Assembly: GCF_000014805.1 (NCBI RefSeq)
Contig: NC_008570.1
Coordinates: 2,237,001 to 2,301,000 of the forward strand
Reading direction: 5' to 3'
DNA from: Aeromonas hydrophila subsp. hydrophila ATCC 7966
GTDB taxonomy: Bacteria > Pseudomonadota > Gammaproteobacteria > Enterobacterales > Aeromonadaceae
Length of the DNA stretch: 64,000 nt
Positions 49,129 through 59,067 of this stretch are shown piece by piece. The position numbers were made by a program, and so were the translations under genes. Position 1 is the stretch's first letter. The number at the start of each line of letters is the position of its first letter. A model generated the notes under the pieces. The model was not told the origin of the DNA, did no database searches, and saw only the letters and a program-made list of their open reading frames with translations.

Positions 49129-50273
49129 GCATTATCTCCCATCAGCTCGCGGCCGATGAGCCAGCGGCGGATCTCCGAGGTGCCGGCGCCTATCTCGTAG
49201 AGCTTGGCGTCCCGCAGCAGGCGGCCGGTGGGGTATTCGTTGATGTAGCCGTTGCCGCCGAGCAGCTGGATGGCATCGAGCGCCATCTGGGTGGCGTTCT
49301 CGGCGGCAAACAAAATGGCGGCGGCGCAATCCTTGCGGCTGGTGCGGGCCTGATCGCAGGCGCTCGCCACCGAGTAGACCAGCGCCCGGCTGCTGGCGAG
49401 GCGGGTATACATGTCGGCGAGCTTGCCCTGTACCAGCTGAAACTCGCCGATGGGCTGGCCAAACTGCTTGCGCTCACGCACATAGGGCAGCACCACGTCC
49501 ATGCAGGCCTGCATGATGCCAAGGGGGCCGGCCGCCAGCACCACTCGTTCGTAATCGAGCCCGCTCATCAGCACCTTGACGCCGCCATGCAGGGGGCCCA
49601 GCAGGTTCGCTTGCGGCACCCGGCAGTTGTCGAACACCAGCTCGCAGGTACTGGAGCCGCGCATGCCGAGCTTGTCGAGCTTCTGGGCGGTGGAGAAACC
49701 GGGAGTCCCCGCTTCGACGATAAAGGCGGAAATCCCTTTGGGACCGGCGGCGGGATCGGTCTTGGCATAGATGACGAAGGTATCGGCATCCGGGCCGTTG
49801 GTGATCCACATCTTGTTGCCATTGAGCACGAAGTGATCCCCCTCGCGCACGGCTGTCAGGCGCATGCTGACCACGTCGGATCCCGCGCCCGGCTCGCTCA
49901 TGGCGAGCGCTCCCACATGCTCACCGCTCACAAGATCGGGCAGGTAGCGGGCTTTCTGCTCCGGCGTGCCGTGGCGGTGGATCTGGTTGATGCAGAGGTT
50001 GGAGTGGGCGCCGTAGGAGAGGCCGACCGAGGCGCTGGCGCGGCTCACCTGCTCCATCACCAGCACGTGGGCCAGATAGCCGAGGTTCACCCCGTCATAC
50101 TCCTCTGCCACCGTGATGCCGTGCAGACCCAGCTCACCCATGCGGGGCCAGAGATCGCGGGGGAAGGCGTTGCTCTGATCGATCTCGCTGGCGCGCGGTG
50201 CAATCACTTTCTGGCAGAAGGCCTCGACCTGCTCGGTCAGGGCGCACAGGGTCTCGTCCATCACTGCATGCAT
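49125..50273 (-). CDS. liuA: Isovaleryl-CoA dehydrogenase
   Basis: 382-aa FAD flavoprotein oxidising isovaleryl-CoA to 3-methylcrotonyl-CoA. Acyl-CoA dehydrogenase signature [13 protein letters not shown] and the C-terminal [13 protein letters not shown] are present. Near the end it reads [12 protein letters not shown], with Gly where most acyl-CoA dehydrogenases have the catalytic Glu; this is the mark of isovaleryl-CoA dehydrogenases, whose base lies elsewhere. ATG 50273 has AGGAG seven bases before it. First gene of the liu operon. Confidence 0.95.
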   Translation of the reverse strand: MHAVMDETLCALTEQVEAFCQKVIAPRASEIDQSNAFPRDLWPRMGELGLHGITVAEEYDGVNLGYLAHVLVMEQVSRASASVGLSYGAHSNLCINQIHRHGTPEQKARYLPDLVSGEHVGALAMSEPGAGSDVVSMRLTAVREGDHFVLNGNKMWITNGPDADTFVIYAKTDPAAGPKGISAFIVEAGTPGFSTAQKLDKLGMRGSSTCELVFDNCRVPQANLLGPLHGGVKVLMSGLDYERVVLAAGPLGIMQACMDVVLPYVRERKQFGQPIGEFQLVQGKLADMYTRLASSRALVYSVASACDQARTSRKDCAAAILFAAENATQMALDAIQLLGGNGYINEYPTGRLLRDAKLYEIGAGTSEIRRWLIGRELMGDNA

Positions 50274-50360
50274 CCTTGCTCTCCTCATATGAAGGGGGTG
50301 ACAGCTTGGCGGCCCAAGCTGAAACAGGGGGCCAAACTGGTCAGTCCATTTGTGATTTAA

Positions 50361-50382
50361 GTTTACGTTAGCGTAAACGTAA
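50361..50382. promoter_or_regulatory. LiuR-type operator in the divergent liuA/mmsA region
   Basis: GTTTACG-TTAG-CGTAAAC is a perfect seven-base inverted repeat, followed by a further CGTAAA half-site. It agrees with the TTTACGTTAACGTAAA-like motif known for LiuR in gammaproteobacteria and lies 88 bases before liuA and 142 before mmsA. Confidence 0.8.
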
Positions 50383-50519
50383 ATTGATTGTTAGTCTAAG
50401 GTAAATTTGTTGCGCCATGACGGCAAGGGCGATTGCCCGGTCGTGATGGCCCCCGTCACAGGAGTGCCCATGGTCCGTTCGCAAGCGGTCCATGATGTGC
50501 CAGCAAGGAGAGAGTGCCC

Positions 50520-52031
50520 ATGAACAACCATCAGACCCGGTTCGGCGACGTGCCGCTGCACATCGGCGGGGAGGCGTACCCTTCCGCGAGCGAGCAGTGG
50601 ATCGAGGTGACCGACCCGGCGGATCAGAGCCTGCTGGCGCGGGTGCCGAAAGCCACCTCGGCGGAAATTGAACTGGCGGTGCGCACCGCCCACGACGCCT
50701 ATCTGCTGTGGCGGGAAGTGCCGGCCTCCGAGCGGGCCCGGGTGATGTTCAACTACCAGCATCTCTTGAAGACGCATCACGACGAGCTGGCGGCCCTGCT
50801 GGCCCAGGAGACCGGCAAGAATCTGGCGGATGCCAAGGGGGATGTGTGGCGCGGTATCGAGGTGGTGGAGCAGGCTTGCGCCATCGCCAGCCAGACCCTG
50901 GGGGAGACCATGGGCAACGTGGCACGGCGGGTCGACGGTCACTCCTGGGTGCAGCCGCTCGGGGTCTGCCTTGGCATCACTCCTTTCAACTTTCCGGCCA
51001 TGATCCCGCTCTGGATGTTCCCGCTGGCGGTGGCCTGCGGCAACGGCTTCGTGCTCAAGCCCTCCGAACAGGATCCGCTCACCCCCATGCGGCTGGCCGA
51101 GCTGTTTGCCGAGGCGGGAGCCCCCAAGGGCATTCTGTCGGTGGTGCACGGCGGCGCCGAGCAGGTGGATGCGCTGCTGGCCCATCCCGACATCAAGGCG
51201 GTCAGTTTCGTCGGCTCGGCCCGGGTTGGCGGTCACGTCTATCGCAGCGCCACTTCGCAGCTCAAGCGGGCCCAGTGTTTTGTCGGTGCCAAGAACCACA
51301 TGGTGATCATGCCGGATGCCAACAAGGCGCAGGTGCTGAGCAATCTGGTGGGGGCCGGGGTCGGCGCCGCCGGTCAGCGCTGCATGGCCATCAGCGTGGC
51401 GGTGTTCGTGGGTAGCGCCCGGGAGTGGATCCCCGAGCTCGCCGCCGAGTTCGCCAAGGTGAAGCCCGGCATCTGGCACGATCCCGAAGCCGCCTACGGC
51501 CCCCTCATCAGCCCGGAGGCGAAAGTCAGGGTGGAGGGGCTCATCGAGGCGGGGATCGCCGAAGGGGCCGAATGTCTGCTGGACGGCCGTTTTTGCGACG
51601 TGCCCGGCTACCCGGTGGGCAACTGGGTGGGACCGACCCTGTTTCGCGGCGTGACCCCCGAGATGCGCATCTACCAGGAGGAGATCTTCGGGCCCGTGCT
51701 GGCCTGTCTCGAGGTGGCGAGCCTCGATGAGGCGCTCGCCCTCATCAATGACAACCCCTACGGCAACGGCACCTCCATCTTCACCAGCTGTGGCGCGGCT
51801 GCCCGCAAGTTTCGCCACGAGGTGGCGGTGGGCCAGGTGGGGATCAACGTGCCCATCCCGGTGCCGCTGCCGTTCTTCTCCTTCACCGGCTGGCGCGGCT
51901 CCTTCTACGGGGATCTGCACGCCTACGGCAAGCAGGCGGTGCGTTTTTACACCGAGACCAAGACGGTCACCGAACGCTGGTTCGACGAAGACATTCCCAG
52001 CGGCCCCAACATGACCATTCAGCTGCGCTGA
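50520..52031 (+). CDS. mmsA: Methylmalonate-semialdehyde dehydrogenase (acylating)
   Basis: 503-aa CoA-dependent aldehyde dehydrogenase, last step of valine breakdown to propionyl-CoA. Seen: [20 protein letters not shown] with the catalytic Asn, [14 protein letters not shown] and the active-site Cys in [15 protein letters not shown] (about residue 287). The family C-terminus [15 protein letters not shown] sequence ([14 protein letters not shown]) is present. ATG 50520 has AAGGAG nine bases upstream. First gene of the valine operon. Confidence 0.95.
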   Translation: MNNHQTRFGDVPLHIGGEAYPSASEQWIEVTDPADQSLLARVPKATSAEIELAVRTAHDAYLLWREVPASERARVMFNYQHLLKTHHDELAALLAQETGKNLADAKGDVWRGIEVVEQACAIASQTLGETMGNVARRVDGHSWVQPLGVCLGITPFNFPAMIPLWMFPLAVACGNGFVLKPSEQDPLTPMRLAELFAEAGAPKGILSVVHGGAEQVDALLAHPDIKAVSFVGSARVGGHVYRSATSQLKRAQCFVGAKNHMVIMPDANKAQVLSNLVGAGVGAAGQRCMAISVAVFVGSAREWIPELAAEFAKVKPGIWHDPEAAYGPLISPEAKVRVEGLIEAGIAEGAECLLDGRFCDVPGYPVGNWVGPTLFRGVTPEMRIYQEEIFGPVLACLEVASLDEALALINDNPYGNGTSIFTSCGAAARKFRHEVAVGQVGINVPIPVPLPFFSFTGWRGSFYGDLHAYGKQAVRFYTETKTVTERWFDEDIPSGPNMTIQLR

Positions 52032-52096
52032 TGGCAGGTTGCCCGGGCGCACCCACTGACAGAAACGGATCGAACAAGTACAAGGAAGCGAACAAG

Positions 52097-53254
52097 ATGG
52101 ATTTTACGTTGACCCCGGATCAGCAGGCCTATGTGGAGGCCGCCAGCGCTTTTGCCGAGGAGGCGCTCAAGCCCCACGCCGCGCGCTGGGACAAGGAGCA
52201 TGAGTTCCCCATCCCTACCATCAAGCAGGCGGCTGCGCTCGGCTTTTGTGGCCTCTACACCCCGGAGCAGTACGGCGGGCTCGGCCTGCCGAGGCTCGAT
52301 GCCAGCCTCATCTTCGAGCGCCTCGCCATGGGCTGCACCTCCACCACCGCCTATCTGACCATCCACAACATGGTGAGCTGGATGCTGGGCAGCTGGCTGC
52401 CTCCCAAGGTGGCCGAGGAGTGGGTGCCAAGGCTCGCCAGCGGTGAGCTGCTGGGCTCCTACTGCCTCACCGAGCCGGGCGCCGGATCCGATGCCGCGGC
52501 CCTCAAGACCCGCGCGGTGCGCGATGGCGAGGATTACGTCATCGACGGCAGCAAGGTGTTCATCTCGGGCGCCGGCAGCACCGACGTGCTGGTGGTGATG
52601 GCCCGCACCGGTGGCGAGGGGGCGAAGGGGATCTCCGCCTTCATGGTACCGGCCCAGACCCCCGGCGTGAGTTATGGCAAGGCGGAGGAGAAGATGGGCT
52701 GGAACAGCCAGCCGACCCGGGAGGTGAACTTCAGCGCCGTGCGCATTCCCGCCCGTTACCGGCTGGGGCAGGAGGGGGAAGGGTTCAAGTTCGCCATGCA
52801 GGCGCTCGATGGCGGGCGCATCAATATCGCCACCTGCTCTGTGGGCACCGCCCAGCAGGCCCTTGACGATGCGCTGGCCCATGTGCAGCAGCGCCAGCAA
52901 TTTGGCCACCCGATCAGCGAATTTCAGAGCGTGCAGTTTCGCCTGGCCGACATGGCCACCGAACTGGCGGCCGCTCGGTTGCTGGTGCGTCAGGCGGCCG
53001 CCAGGCTCGATGCCGGGGCGCCGGACAAGAGCGCCTGGTGCGCCATGGCCAAGCGTTTTGCCACCGACGTGGGTCACCGCATCTGTGACGACGCCCTGCA
53101 ACTCTTTGGCGGCTATGGTTATATCCGCGAGTACCCGCTCGAGCGCTACCTGCGCGATACCCGGGTCCACCGCATTCTGGAAGGGACGAATGAAGTGATG
53201 CGGCTCATCATCGCCCGTCGCCTGCTGGCGGAGCCCGGGCTGGCGCTGGAGTAG
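52097..53254 (+). CDS. Acyl-CoA dehydrogenase, probable isobutyryl-CoA dehydrogenase
   Basis: 385-aa FAD acyl-CoA dehydrogenase. Signature YCLTEPGAGSDAAALK (about residues 125-140), QLFGGYGYIREYPLER and the catalytic Glu in HRILEGTNEVMR (about residue 369) are intact, in contrast to LiuA. Position between mmsA and the hydratase makes isobutyryl-CoA the likely substrate; a broader branched-chain range is possible. ATG 52097 follows GGAAGCGAAC. The space to the next gene (140 bases) has an inverted repeat TGACGAC/GTCGTCA at 53287-53316. Confidence 0.9.
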   Translation: MDFTLTPDQQAYVEAASAFAEEALKPHAARWDKEHEFPIPTIKQAAALGFCGLYTPEQYGGLGLPRLDASLIFERLAMGCTSTTAYLTIHNMVSWMLGSWLPPKVAEEWVPRLASGELLGSYCLTEPGAGSDAAALKTRAVRDGEDYVIDGSKVFISGAGSTDVLVVMARTGGEGAKGISAFMVPAQTPGVSYGKAEEKMGWNSQPTREVNFSAVRIPARYRLGQEGEGFKFAMQALDGGRINIATCSVGTAQQALDDALAHVQQRQQFGHPISEFQSVQFRLADMATELAAARLLVRQAAARLDAGAPDKSAWCAMAKRFATDVGHRICDDALQLFGGYGYIREYPLERYLRDTRVHRILEGTNEVMRLIIARRLLAEPGLALE

Positions 53255-53394
53255 CAGGGGGGAGCCGCTGTGCTCGGCAGCTCACCCTGACGACGGGGCT
53301 GGCGTGGCTCGTCGTCAGGCTTTGTGAGCCAGCCGCAGGTCGGCTCCATTCAACCCTGTCATCATGGGGCAGGTTTTTTGACAAGGACAACGCA

Positions 53395-54207
53395 ATGACA
53401 AGGATCAGGCTCGAATATCACGGTCACGTGGCCTACATCACCCTCGACCATCCTCCCGCCAACACCTGGACCCTCGCCAGCCTGCAGGCCTTCTTGCAGA
53501 TGATGGTGGAGCTCGACAGCCGCCCCGACGTGGTGGCGCTGGTGATCCGCGGTGCCGGGGACAAATTCTTCTGCGCCGGCGCCGATCTCAACATGTTTGC
53601 CGACGGCAACCTGGAGCACGCCCGCGAAGTGGCTGAGGCCTTTGGCCGCGCCTTCGAGGCGCTGGCCCGCTTTCACGGGGTCAGCATCGCCGCCATCAAT
53701 GGCTACGCCATGGGGGGCGGCCTCGAGGTGGCGCTGGCCTGCGACATCCGTATTGCCGAGCAGCAGGCCAAGCTGGGCTTGCCGGAGGCCTCGGTGGGCT
53801 TGCTGCCCTGCGCCGGCGGCACCCAGCGCCTCACCGAACTGGTGGGGCCGGGCTGGGCCAAGCGGATGATCCTCTGCGGCGAAAAGGTGAGCGCCACCCT
53901 GGCCTACGAGATGGGGCTGGTGGAGGAGGTGGTGAAGGAGGGCCACGCCTGGGAGGCGGCGCACCAGATGGCCCAGCTGGTGGAGCGTCAGAGCCCGAGT
54001 GCCCTGCGCGCCTGCAAGCAGCTCATCAACCAGGGGCGCAGCAGCCATCGGGACGCGGCGCTGCCGCTGGAGCGCAGCCTGTTCCTCACCCTGTTTGACG
54101 ATGCCAACCAGCGTGAAGGGGTGGCAGCCTTCCTCGAGAAGCGGGCCCCGCGCTGGCATTACGACCAATCCAAGCCGGTGAAGAGTGAGGGAGTGAAGGA
54201 TGAATGA
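53395..54207 (+). CDS. Enoyl-CoA hydratase of valine pathway
   Basis: 270-aa crotonase, likely hydrating methacrylyl-CoA to 3-hydroxyisobutyryl-CoA. Seen: GAGDKFFCAGADLNMFADG (about residues 54-72), NGYAMGGGLEVALACD (about 102-117) and LGLPEASVGLLPCAGGTQRL with both catalytic Glu-region residues in typical positions. The pathway place is inferred from the operon (acyl-CoA dehydrogenase before, 3-hydroxyisobutyryl-CoA hydrolase after). Confidence 0.9.
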   Translation: MTRIRLEYHGHVAYITLDHPPANTWTLASLQAFLQMMVELDSRPDVVALVIRGAGDKFFCAGADLNMFADGNLEHAREVAEAFGRAFEALARFHGVSIAAINGYAMGGGLEVALACDIRIAEQQAKLGLPEASVGLLPCAGGTQRLTELVGPGWAKRMILCGEKVSATLAYEMGLVEEVVKEGHAWEAAHQMAQLVERQSPSALRACKQLINQGRSSHRDAALPLERSLFLTLFDDANQREGVAAFLEKRAPRWHYDQSKPVKSEGVKDE

Positions 54208-54266
54208 GGTAATGATGGCGGCCCGCCATGTCGCAGGGGCTGATACCCTGTCTGCGGGGGTTCGCC

Positions 54267-55370
54267 ATGAGTGAGCCTGTGCGCATCGAGACCCACCCCA
54301 CGGCGGATGGCCGCCACATCGGCATGCTGACCCTGGACAGCCCCGCCTCCCTCAACGCCCTGAGCCTTGAGATGATCCAGTTGTTGCAGGCGGCGCTGAC
54401 CCGCTGGGAGCAGGATCCGTCCATCGTCTGCGTGCTGCTGCAGGGGGCCGGTGAGAAGGCGTTTTGCGCCGGTGGCGACATCCGCTCCTTCTACTACCGC
54501 AAACAGGAGGCGAGCGAGTCGGCACTGTTTGGCTATGCCCGCGACTTCTTCGAGCAGGAGTACCGGCTCGATCATCACATCCATCGCTACAGCAAGCCCC
54601 TCATCTGCGTGGCGGACGGCATCTGCATGGGCGGCGGCATCGGCCTCTTTGCCGGGGCTGGTTTTAGAGTGGTGACCGAAAAGAGCCTGTTCGCCATGCC
54701 GGAGGTGACCATCGGCCTCTACCCCGATGTGGGGGCCAGCTGGTTTTTGAGCCGCATGCCGGGGCGGCTCGGGCTCTGGCTCGGCCTCACCGGGGCCCGC
54801 TTCAACGGGGCGGATGCCATCGGCCTGGGTCTGGCGGATCACGCCATGGCGAGCCGTGAGCGGGCGGAGCTGCCGGCGCGCCTCGCCGCCCTCGACTGGT
54901 CTGACTCTGCCGATACTGGCGAGCAGATTGAGGGGCTGCTGGCCGGGTTGCAGCGATCCCTTGGCCAGACGCTGCCGGCCCCCGTGCTCTTGCCCCACCA
55001 GGCTTGCATCGATGCGCTGTTGGCCGGCCGCTCCCTGCAAGGGGTGTTGGCACGCCTCGAGGGGGCCGAGCTGGCCGAAGCGGCGCTGGCCCTGGCGCGG
55101 GAGACCTGCCAGAGCGGCAGCCCCATCAGCCGCGCCATCCTCTGGCGTCAGTTCTGGCAGGCACGGCGCCAGTCGCTGGCCGAGGTGTTTGCCGACGAGC
55201 TGGCCCTCTCGGTCAACTGCGTGCTCAAAGGGGATTTCGTGGAAGGGGTGCGGGCCCTGCTCATCGACAAGGACAAATCACCCCGCTGGCAGGCCCCGCA
55301 GGCGGGCGAGGCCTGGCTGGATGACTTCTATCGCTGGCCCGAGGGGAACAACCCCCTGCGTCCCTGCTGA
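54267..55370 (+). CDS. 3-Hydroxyisobutyryl-CoA hydrolase
   Basis: 367-aa crotonase-superfamily thioesterase releasing 3-hydroxyisobutyrate. HIBCH marks are present: GAGEKAFCAGGDIRSFY, GICMGGGIGLFAGA and AMPEVTIGLYPDVGASWFLS with the catalytic Glu and Asp. The length (about 365) separates it from short hydratases. ATG 54267 is chosen (GGGGG five to six bases upstream); the open frame starts at 54228. It follows the hydratase closely in the same operon. Confidence 0.92.
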   Translation: MSEPVRIETHPTADGRHIGMLTLDSPASLNALSLEMIQLLQAALTRWEQDPSIVCVLLQGAGEKAFCAGGDIRSFYYRKQEASESALFGYARDFFEQEYRLDHHIHRYSKPLICVADGICMGGGIGLFAGAGFRVVTEKSLFAMPEVTIGLYPDVGASWFLSRMPGRLGLWLGLTGARFNGADAIGLGLADHAMASRERAELPARLAALDWSDSADTGEQIEGLLAGLQRSLGQTLPAPVLLPHQACIDALLAGRSLQGVLARLEGAELAEAALALARETCQSGSPISRAILWRQFWQARRQSLAEVFADELALSVNCVLKGDFVEGVRALLIDKDKSPRWQAPQAGEAWLDDFYRWPEGNNPLRPC

Positions 55371-55397
55371 CGGGCGATCACACACAAGGAACAGACC

Positions 55398-56318
55398 ATG
55401 ACAAGGATTGGATTTATCGGGCTTGGCAACATGGGTGGCCCCATGGCCGCCAACCTGGCCAGGGCGGGGCACACGGTACAGGTGTTTGATCTGGTGGCCG
55501 AGAGCCTGACCCGCGCCATCGAGGCCGGCTGCATCGCCGCCGGCGATGCCCGCGAGGCGGTGAGCGGCTGCGAGCTGGTGATCAGCATGCTGCCGGCGGG
55601 CGAGCATGTGCGCAGCCTCTGGCTGGGCGAGGGTGCCGGTGAGCGGGGCGGGCAGGATCTGCTGGCGGCCCTGCCGCTCGGCGCCCTGGTCATCGACTGC
55701 TCCACCATCGATGTGGCCTCGGCCCGTCAGGTGGGGGCGGCGGCGCAGGCGCGCGGCATCCGTTTTCTCGATGCCCCCGTCTCGGGGGGGGTGGCCGGCG
55801 CGGCGGCGGGCACGCTCACCTTCATCGTCGGCGGCGAACAAGCGGATTTTGAGGCGGCCAAACCTGTGCTCGCCTGCATGGGGCAGAACCTGTTTCACGC
55901 CGGGGCGCTCGGCGCCGGCCAGATCGCCAAGATGTGCAACAACATGCTGCTGGCCATCCACATGGCGGGCACCGCCGAGGCGCTGGCGCTCGGGGTCAAG
56001 GAGGGGCTGGATCCGGGGGTGCTCTCCACCATCATGGGCAAGAGTTCGGGCAACAACTGGAGTCTCGAGCGCTACAATCCCTGGCCCGGGGTGATGGAAA
56101 ATGCACCGGCCTCGCGCAACTATCAGGGGGGCTTCATGACCCGGTTGATGGTCAAAGACCTAGGGCTCGCCATGGCCCTGGCCGAGCATGCCCACAGCGC
56201 CGTGCCGATGGGGGCCCTGGCCCGCAACCTCTTCAACCTGCACGCAACCAAGGGGCAGGGTGCTCGGGATTTTTCCAGCATCGTCGAACTCTATCTGGAC
56301 AAAACAGAGCCGGGTTAA
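55398..56318 (+). CDS. mmsB: 3-Hydroxyisobutyrate dehydrogenase
   Basis: 306-aa NAD-dependent dehydrogenase giving methylmalonate semialdehyde, the MmsA substrate. N-terminal Rossmann motif GFIGLGNMGGPMAANLA (residues 5-21), substrate loop DAPVSGGVAGAAAGTLTF and catalytic Lys region GAGQIAKMCNNMLLAI are intact. Starts 27 bases after the hydrolase gene with AAGGA upstream. Confidence 0.95.
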   Translation: MTRIGFIGLGNMGGPMAANLARAGHTVQVFDLVAESLTRAIEAGCIAAGDAREAVSGCELVISMLPAGEHVRSLWLGEGAGERGGQDLLAALPLGALVIDCSTIDVASARQVGAAAQARGIRFLDAPVSGGVAGAAAGTLTFIVGGEQADFEAAKPVLACMGQNLFHAGALGAGQIAKMCNNMLLAIHMAGTAEALALGVKEGLDPGVLSTIMGKSSGNNWSLERYNPWPGVMENAPASRNYQGGFMTRLMVKDLGLAMALAEHAHSAVPMGALARNLFNLHATKGQGARDFSSIVELYLDKTEPG

Positions 56319-56389
56319 GGGCCGCTATCTACCTTTTTACCCGATAGTCTTTGACTCGACAGTCACTGGCCATTTCACCAGGAGCATTT

Positions 56390-57151
56390 ATGGATATCAC
56401 ACAGAAAGTCATCGCCATCACGGGGGCGGGCAGGGGGCTGGGCCGCGCCATCGCCCTGAGTCTGGCGGAGCAGGGCGCGCAACTTGCGCTCATCGACGTC
56501 AACCGCACCGATCTGGAGGTGACCGAGGCGGAAGTGCGCAGCCGTGACGGCCAGTGCGCCCTGTTCGTCTGCAACGTGGCGAGCGAGCCAGAGGTCGAGG
56601 CGACCTTCGCCGCCATCCAGGGGCAGTTTGGTGCCCTGCACGGTCTCATCAACTGTGCCGGCATTCTGCGCGACGGCATGCTGATCAAGGTGAAGGAGGG
56701 GGCGCTGACGGAGAAGATGAGCCTGGCCCAGTGGCAGAGCGTCATCGACGTCAACCTCACCGGCACCTTCCTGTGCGGGCGCGAGGGGGCGGCGCTGATG
56801 GCCACCGGCGGGGAGGGGGGCGTCATCATCAACATCTCCTCCATCGCCCGCGCCGGCAACATCGGTCAGAGCAACTATGCCGCCAGCAAGGCGGGGGTGG
56901 CCTCGCTGGTGGTCACCTGGGGGAAGGAGCTGGCCCGCCACGGCATTCGAGTGATGGGCATCGCTCCGGGGGTGTTTGCCACCGACATGACGGCGGCGAT
57001 GAAGCCGGAGGCGATGGCCCGCATGCAGCAGGCCATCCCGGTGGGGACCCTCGGGCAGGCGGCGCAGCTGGCCCAGACGGTGCATTTTATTCTCGCCAAT
57101 GACTATCTGTCTGGGCGGATGATCGAGCTGGACGGCGGCCTGCGCCTCTGA
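56390..57151 (+). CDS. Short-chain dehydrogenase/reductase (FabG-like), 253 aa
   Basis: Classical SDR. Cofactor motif ITGAGRGLGRAIAL (residues 9-22), NCAGILRDG, the catalytic Ser in INISSIARAG and Tyr/Lys in YAASKAG are all present. As the last gene of the valine operon it may oxidise or reduce a hydroxyacyl-CoA intermediate, but the substrate is not shown by the sequence. AGGAG precedes ATG 56390. A terminator follows. Confidence 0.88.
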   Translation: MDITQKVIAITGAGRGLGRAIALSLAEQGAQLALIDVNRTDLEVTEAEVRSRDGQCALFVCNVASEPEVEATFAAIQGQFGALHGLINCAGILRDGMLIKVKEGALTEKMSLAQWQSVIDVNLTGTFLCGREGAALMATGGEGGVIINISSIARAGNIGQSNYAASKAGVASLVVTWGKELARHGIRVMGIAPGVFATDMTAAMKPEAMARMQQAIPVGTLGQAAQLAQTVHFILANDYLSGRMIELDGGLRL

Positions 57152-57170
57152 ATATCGGCGCTCTGTTGCA

Positions 57171-57204
57171 GATGCCCCTGGCCCTCGGCGCAGGGGCATT
57201 TTTA
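57171..57204 (+). terminator. Terminator of the mms operon
   Basis: ATGCCCCTG / CAGGGGCAT stem with a ten-base loop, then TTTTT, 20 bases after the SDR stop. Confidence 0.88.
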
Positions 57205-57540
57205 TTGAAACGTTTGTCAACAGCCGGGTTTGTCGACCTCGGCTGCAAGCTGCATTCTCATGCAGGTCTGATCCGTAAAAACGGGGCTCAGGTCATGGAA
57301 AAATGTGAAATATCAACGGGTCTTTCTTAATTTGAACCAGCTCACAGGCCCTCGGGGTCAGTGCTGTAAAATTGCGCGCGGTCAAGACGGTGCATGATTG
57401 ACGGTACGAGGGATTGCGGTCGGAATAGTCATGCAATATAGTTGCCGCCTTTTTCACGGGGTACGGATTTCTAGCCCCTCCCATATTGCGCGCAGTATGA
57501 ATACGGACGCTCTGCCGCCGCCTAATTAAACAGGATTGAG
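57205..57540 (+). promoter_or_regulatory. Long leader upstream of the APC antiporter
   Basis: 336 bases without a gene. It includes a -10-like TAAAAT near 57367 and a GC-rich hairpin (GGGGTACGG...TAGCCCCT, about 57459-57478) behind a T-rich stretch. It looks like a promoter with a structured leader; no known riboswitch pattern recognised. Confidence 0.35.
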
Positions 57541-58977
57541 ATGGACAAGAAACTGGGGCTTGGTGCCCTCATCTCGCTGGTGATCGGCTCCATGGTCGGT
57601 GCCGGAGTCTTCAGTCTGCCGCAAAACATTGCCGCTCATGCCAGTGCCGGGGCCGTCGCGCTGGGATGGGCCATCACCGGTATCGGCATGATCTGCCTTG
57701 CGCTGGTGTATCAGAACCTCTCCATGCGTCGCCCGGATCTCGATGGCGGCATCTTCAGCTATGCCAAGGCCGGTTTCGGCGATTTCATCGGCTTCAACGC
57801 CGCCTGGGGCTACTGGCTCTGTCAGCTGCTGGCCAACGTCTCCTACGCCATCGTGGTGTTCAGTGCGCTGAGCTACTTCTTCGACACGCCGGACAAGGTC
57901 ATCTTCGGTGACGGCAACACGCCGGTGGCCATCACCTTGGCGTCCATCCTGATCTGGTCGGTGCACGCTCTGGTGCTGCGCGGCATTCAGGTGGCGGCGC
58001 TGGTGAACATCGTCACCACCATCGCCAAGATGGTACCGCTCATCGTGTTCTGCGTGGCCATCCTGCTCGCCTTCAACATGGAGACCTTCACCCTGGATAT
58101 CTGGGGTCAGGGCACCCCTGAGCTGGGTTCGGTGATGGATCAGGTCAAGTCCACCATGAAGGTGACGCTCTGGGTCTTCATCGGCATCGAGGGGGCCGTG
58201 GTGGTCTCCGCCCGTGCCCGTCATCGCAAGGACGTGGGCCGTGCCACCGTGCTGGCGCTGCTGGGGGCCCTGGCGCTCTACGTGATGGTGACCCTGTTCT
58301 CGCTGGGGGTCATGAACCAGCCGCAACTGGCGGCCCTCAAGAACCCCTCCACCGCCATGATCCTGGAAGCCGTGGTCGGCCCCTGGGGCGCCTGGCTCAT
58401 CAACATCGGCCTGGTGATCTCGGTGATGGGGGCCCTGCTGAGCTGGACCGTGCTGGCGGCGGAAGTGCCCTACATCGCGGGCAAGACCGGTGTGTTCCCT
58501 GGCTGGTTTGCCAAGGAGAACAAGAACGGCTCGCCGCAGGTGTCGCTCTGGTGCTCCACCTGCCTGGTGCAGACCTTCCTCATCATCATCTACTTCCAGA
58601 GCAGCACCTATTTGGCGCTGGTCAACATCGCCACCTCGGCGGCGCTGGTGCCCTACGTCTTCTCCGGTGCCTACGGGCTGAAGCTGGCGCTGAAAGGGGA
58701 GACCTACGCGGGTCAACCTCATCAGCGCAAGCGCGATCTGTTCCTGGCGCTGGTGGCTACCGGCTACGGTTGCTGGCTGGTCTACGCCGCCGGGGTCGAG
58801 TACCTGCTGCTGGTGGCGCTGCTCTACAGCCCCGGCATCTTCATCTACTGGAAGGCGCGCCAGCACCACGGGCTGCGCGGCCTCAACCGGCTGGAGCAGG
58901 GGATGACGGCGGCCCTGCTCGGTTGCGCGGTGCTGGCCTTCTACAAGGTGATGGACGGTACCATTCCCTTGAGTTAA
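57541..58977 (+). CDS. Basic amino acid antiporter, APC family (ArcD/YdgI-like)
   Basis: 478-aa, 12-helix antiporter of the arginine/ornithine or lysine type. APC N-terminus LGALISLVIGSMVGAGVFSL, then ARRPD-like loop (SMRRPDLDGGIFSYAKAGFG) and the cytoplasmic GVFPGWFAKENKNGSPQ loop are typical of ArcD/YdgI. It would exchange arginine for ornithine or a related pair across the inner membrane. There are no arc genes in the window, so the exact substrate is inferred from family. ATG 57541 has AGGA seven bases upstream. Confidence 0.87.
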   Translation: MDKKLGLGALISLVIGSMVGAGVFSLPQNIAAHASAGAVALGWAITGIGMICLALVYQNLSMRRPDLDGGIFSYAKAGFGDFIGFNAAWGYWLCQLLANVSYAIVVFSALSYFFDTPDKVIFGDGNTPVAITLASILIWSVHALVLRGIQVAALVNIVTTIAKMVPLIVFCVAILLAFNMETFTLDIWGQGTPELGSVMDQVKSTMKVTLWVFIGIEGAVVVSARARHRKDVGRATVLALLGALALYVMVTLFSLGVMNQPQLAALKNPSTAMILEAVVGPWGAWLINIGLVISVMGALLSWTVLAAEVPYIAGKTGVFPGWFAKENKNGSPQVSLWCSTCLVQTFLIIIYFQSSTYLALVNIATSAALVPYVFSGAYGLKLALKGETYAGQPHQRKRDLFLALVATGYGCWLVYAAGVEYLLLVALLYSPGIFIYWKARQHHGLRGLNRLEQGMTAALLGCAVLAFYKVMDGTIPLS

Positions 58978-58987
58978 CCGGCACAAT

Positions 58988-59019
58988 AAAGAGATGGCCC
59001 AAGGGCCATCTCTTTTTTT
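58988..59019 (+). terminator. Terminator after the APC antiporter
   Basis: GAGATGGCCC / GGGCCATCTC with an AA loop followed by TTTTTTT, 13 bases past the stop. Confidence 0.93.
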
Positions 59020-59067
59020 ATGTGCAGCGCTCCATTTGTTCGCTGCACCGCCTCGGAAGGAATTTTT

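Noticed and set aside
57526..58986. 486-aa ORF opposite the APC antiporter
   Set aside because: Antisense shadow; the plus strand has a complete APC protein.
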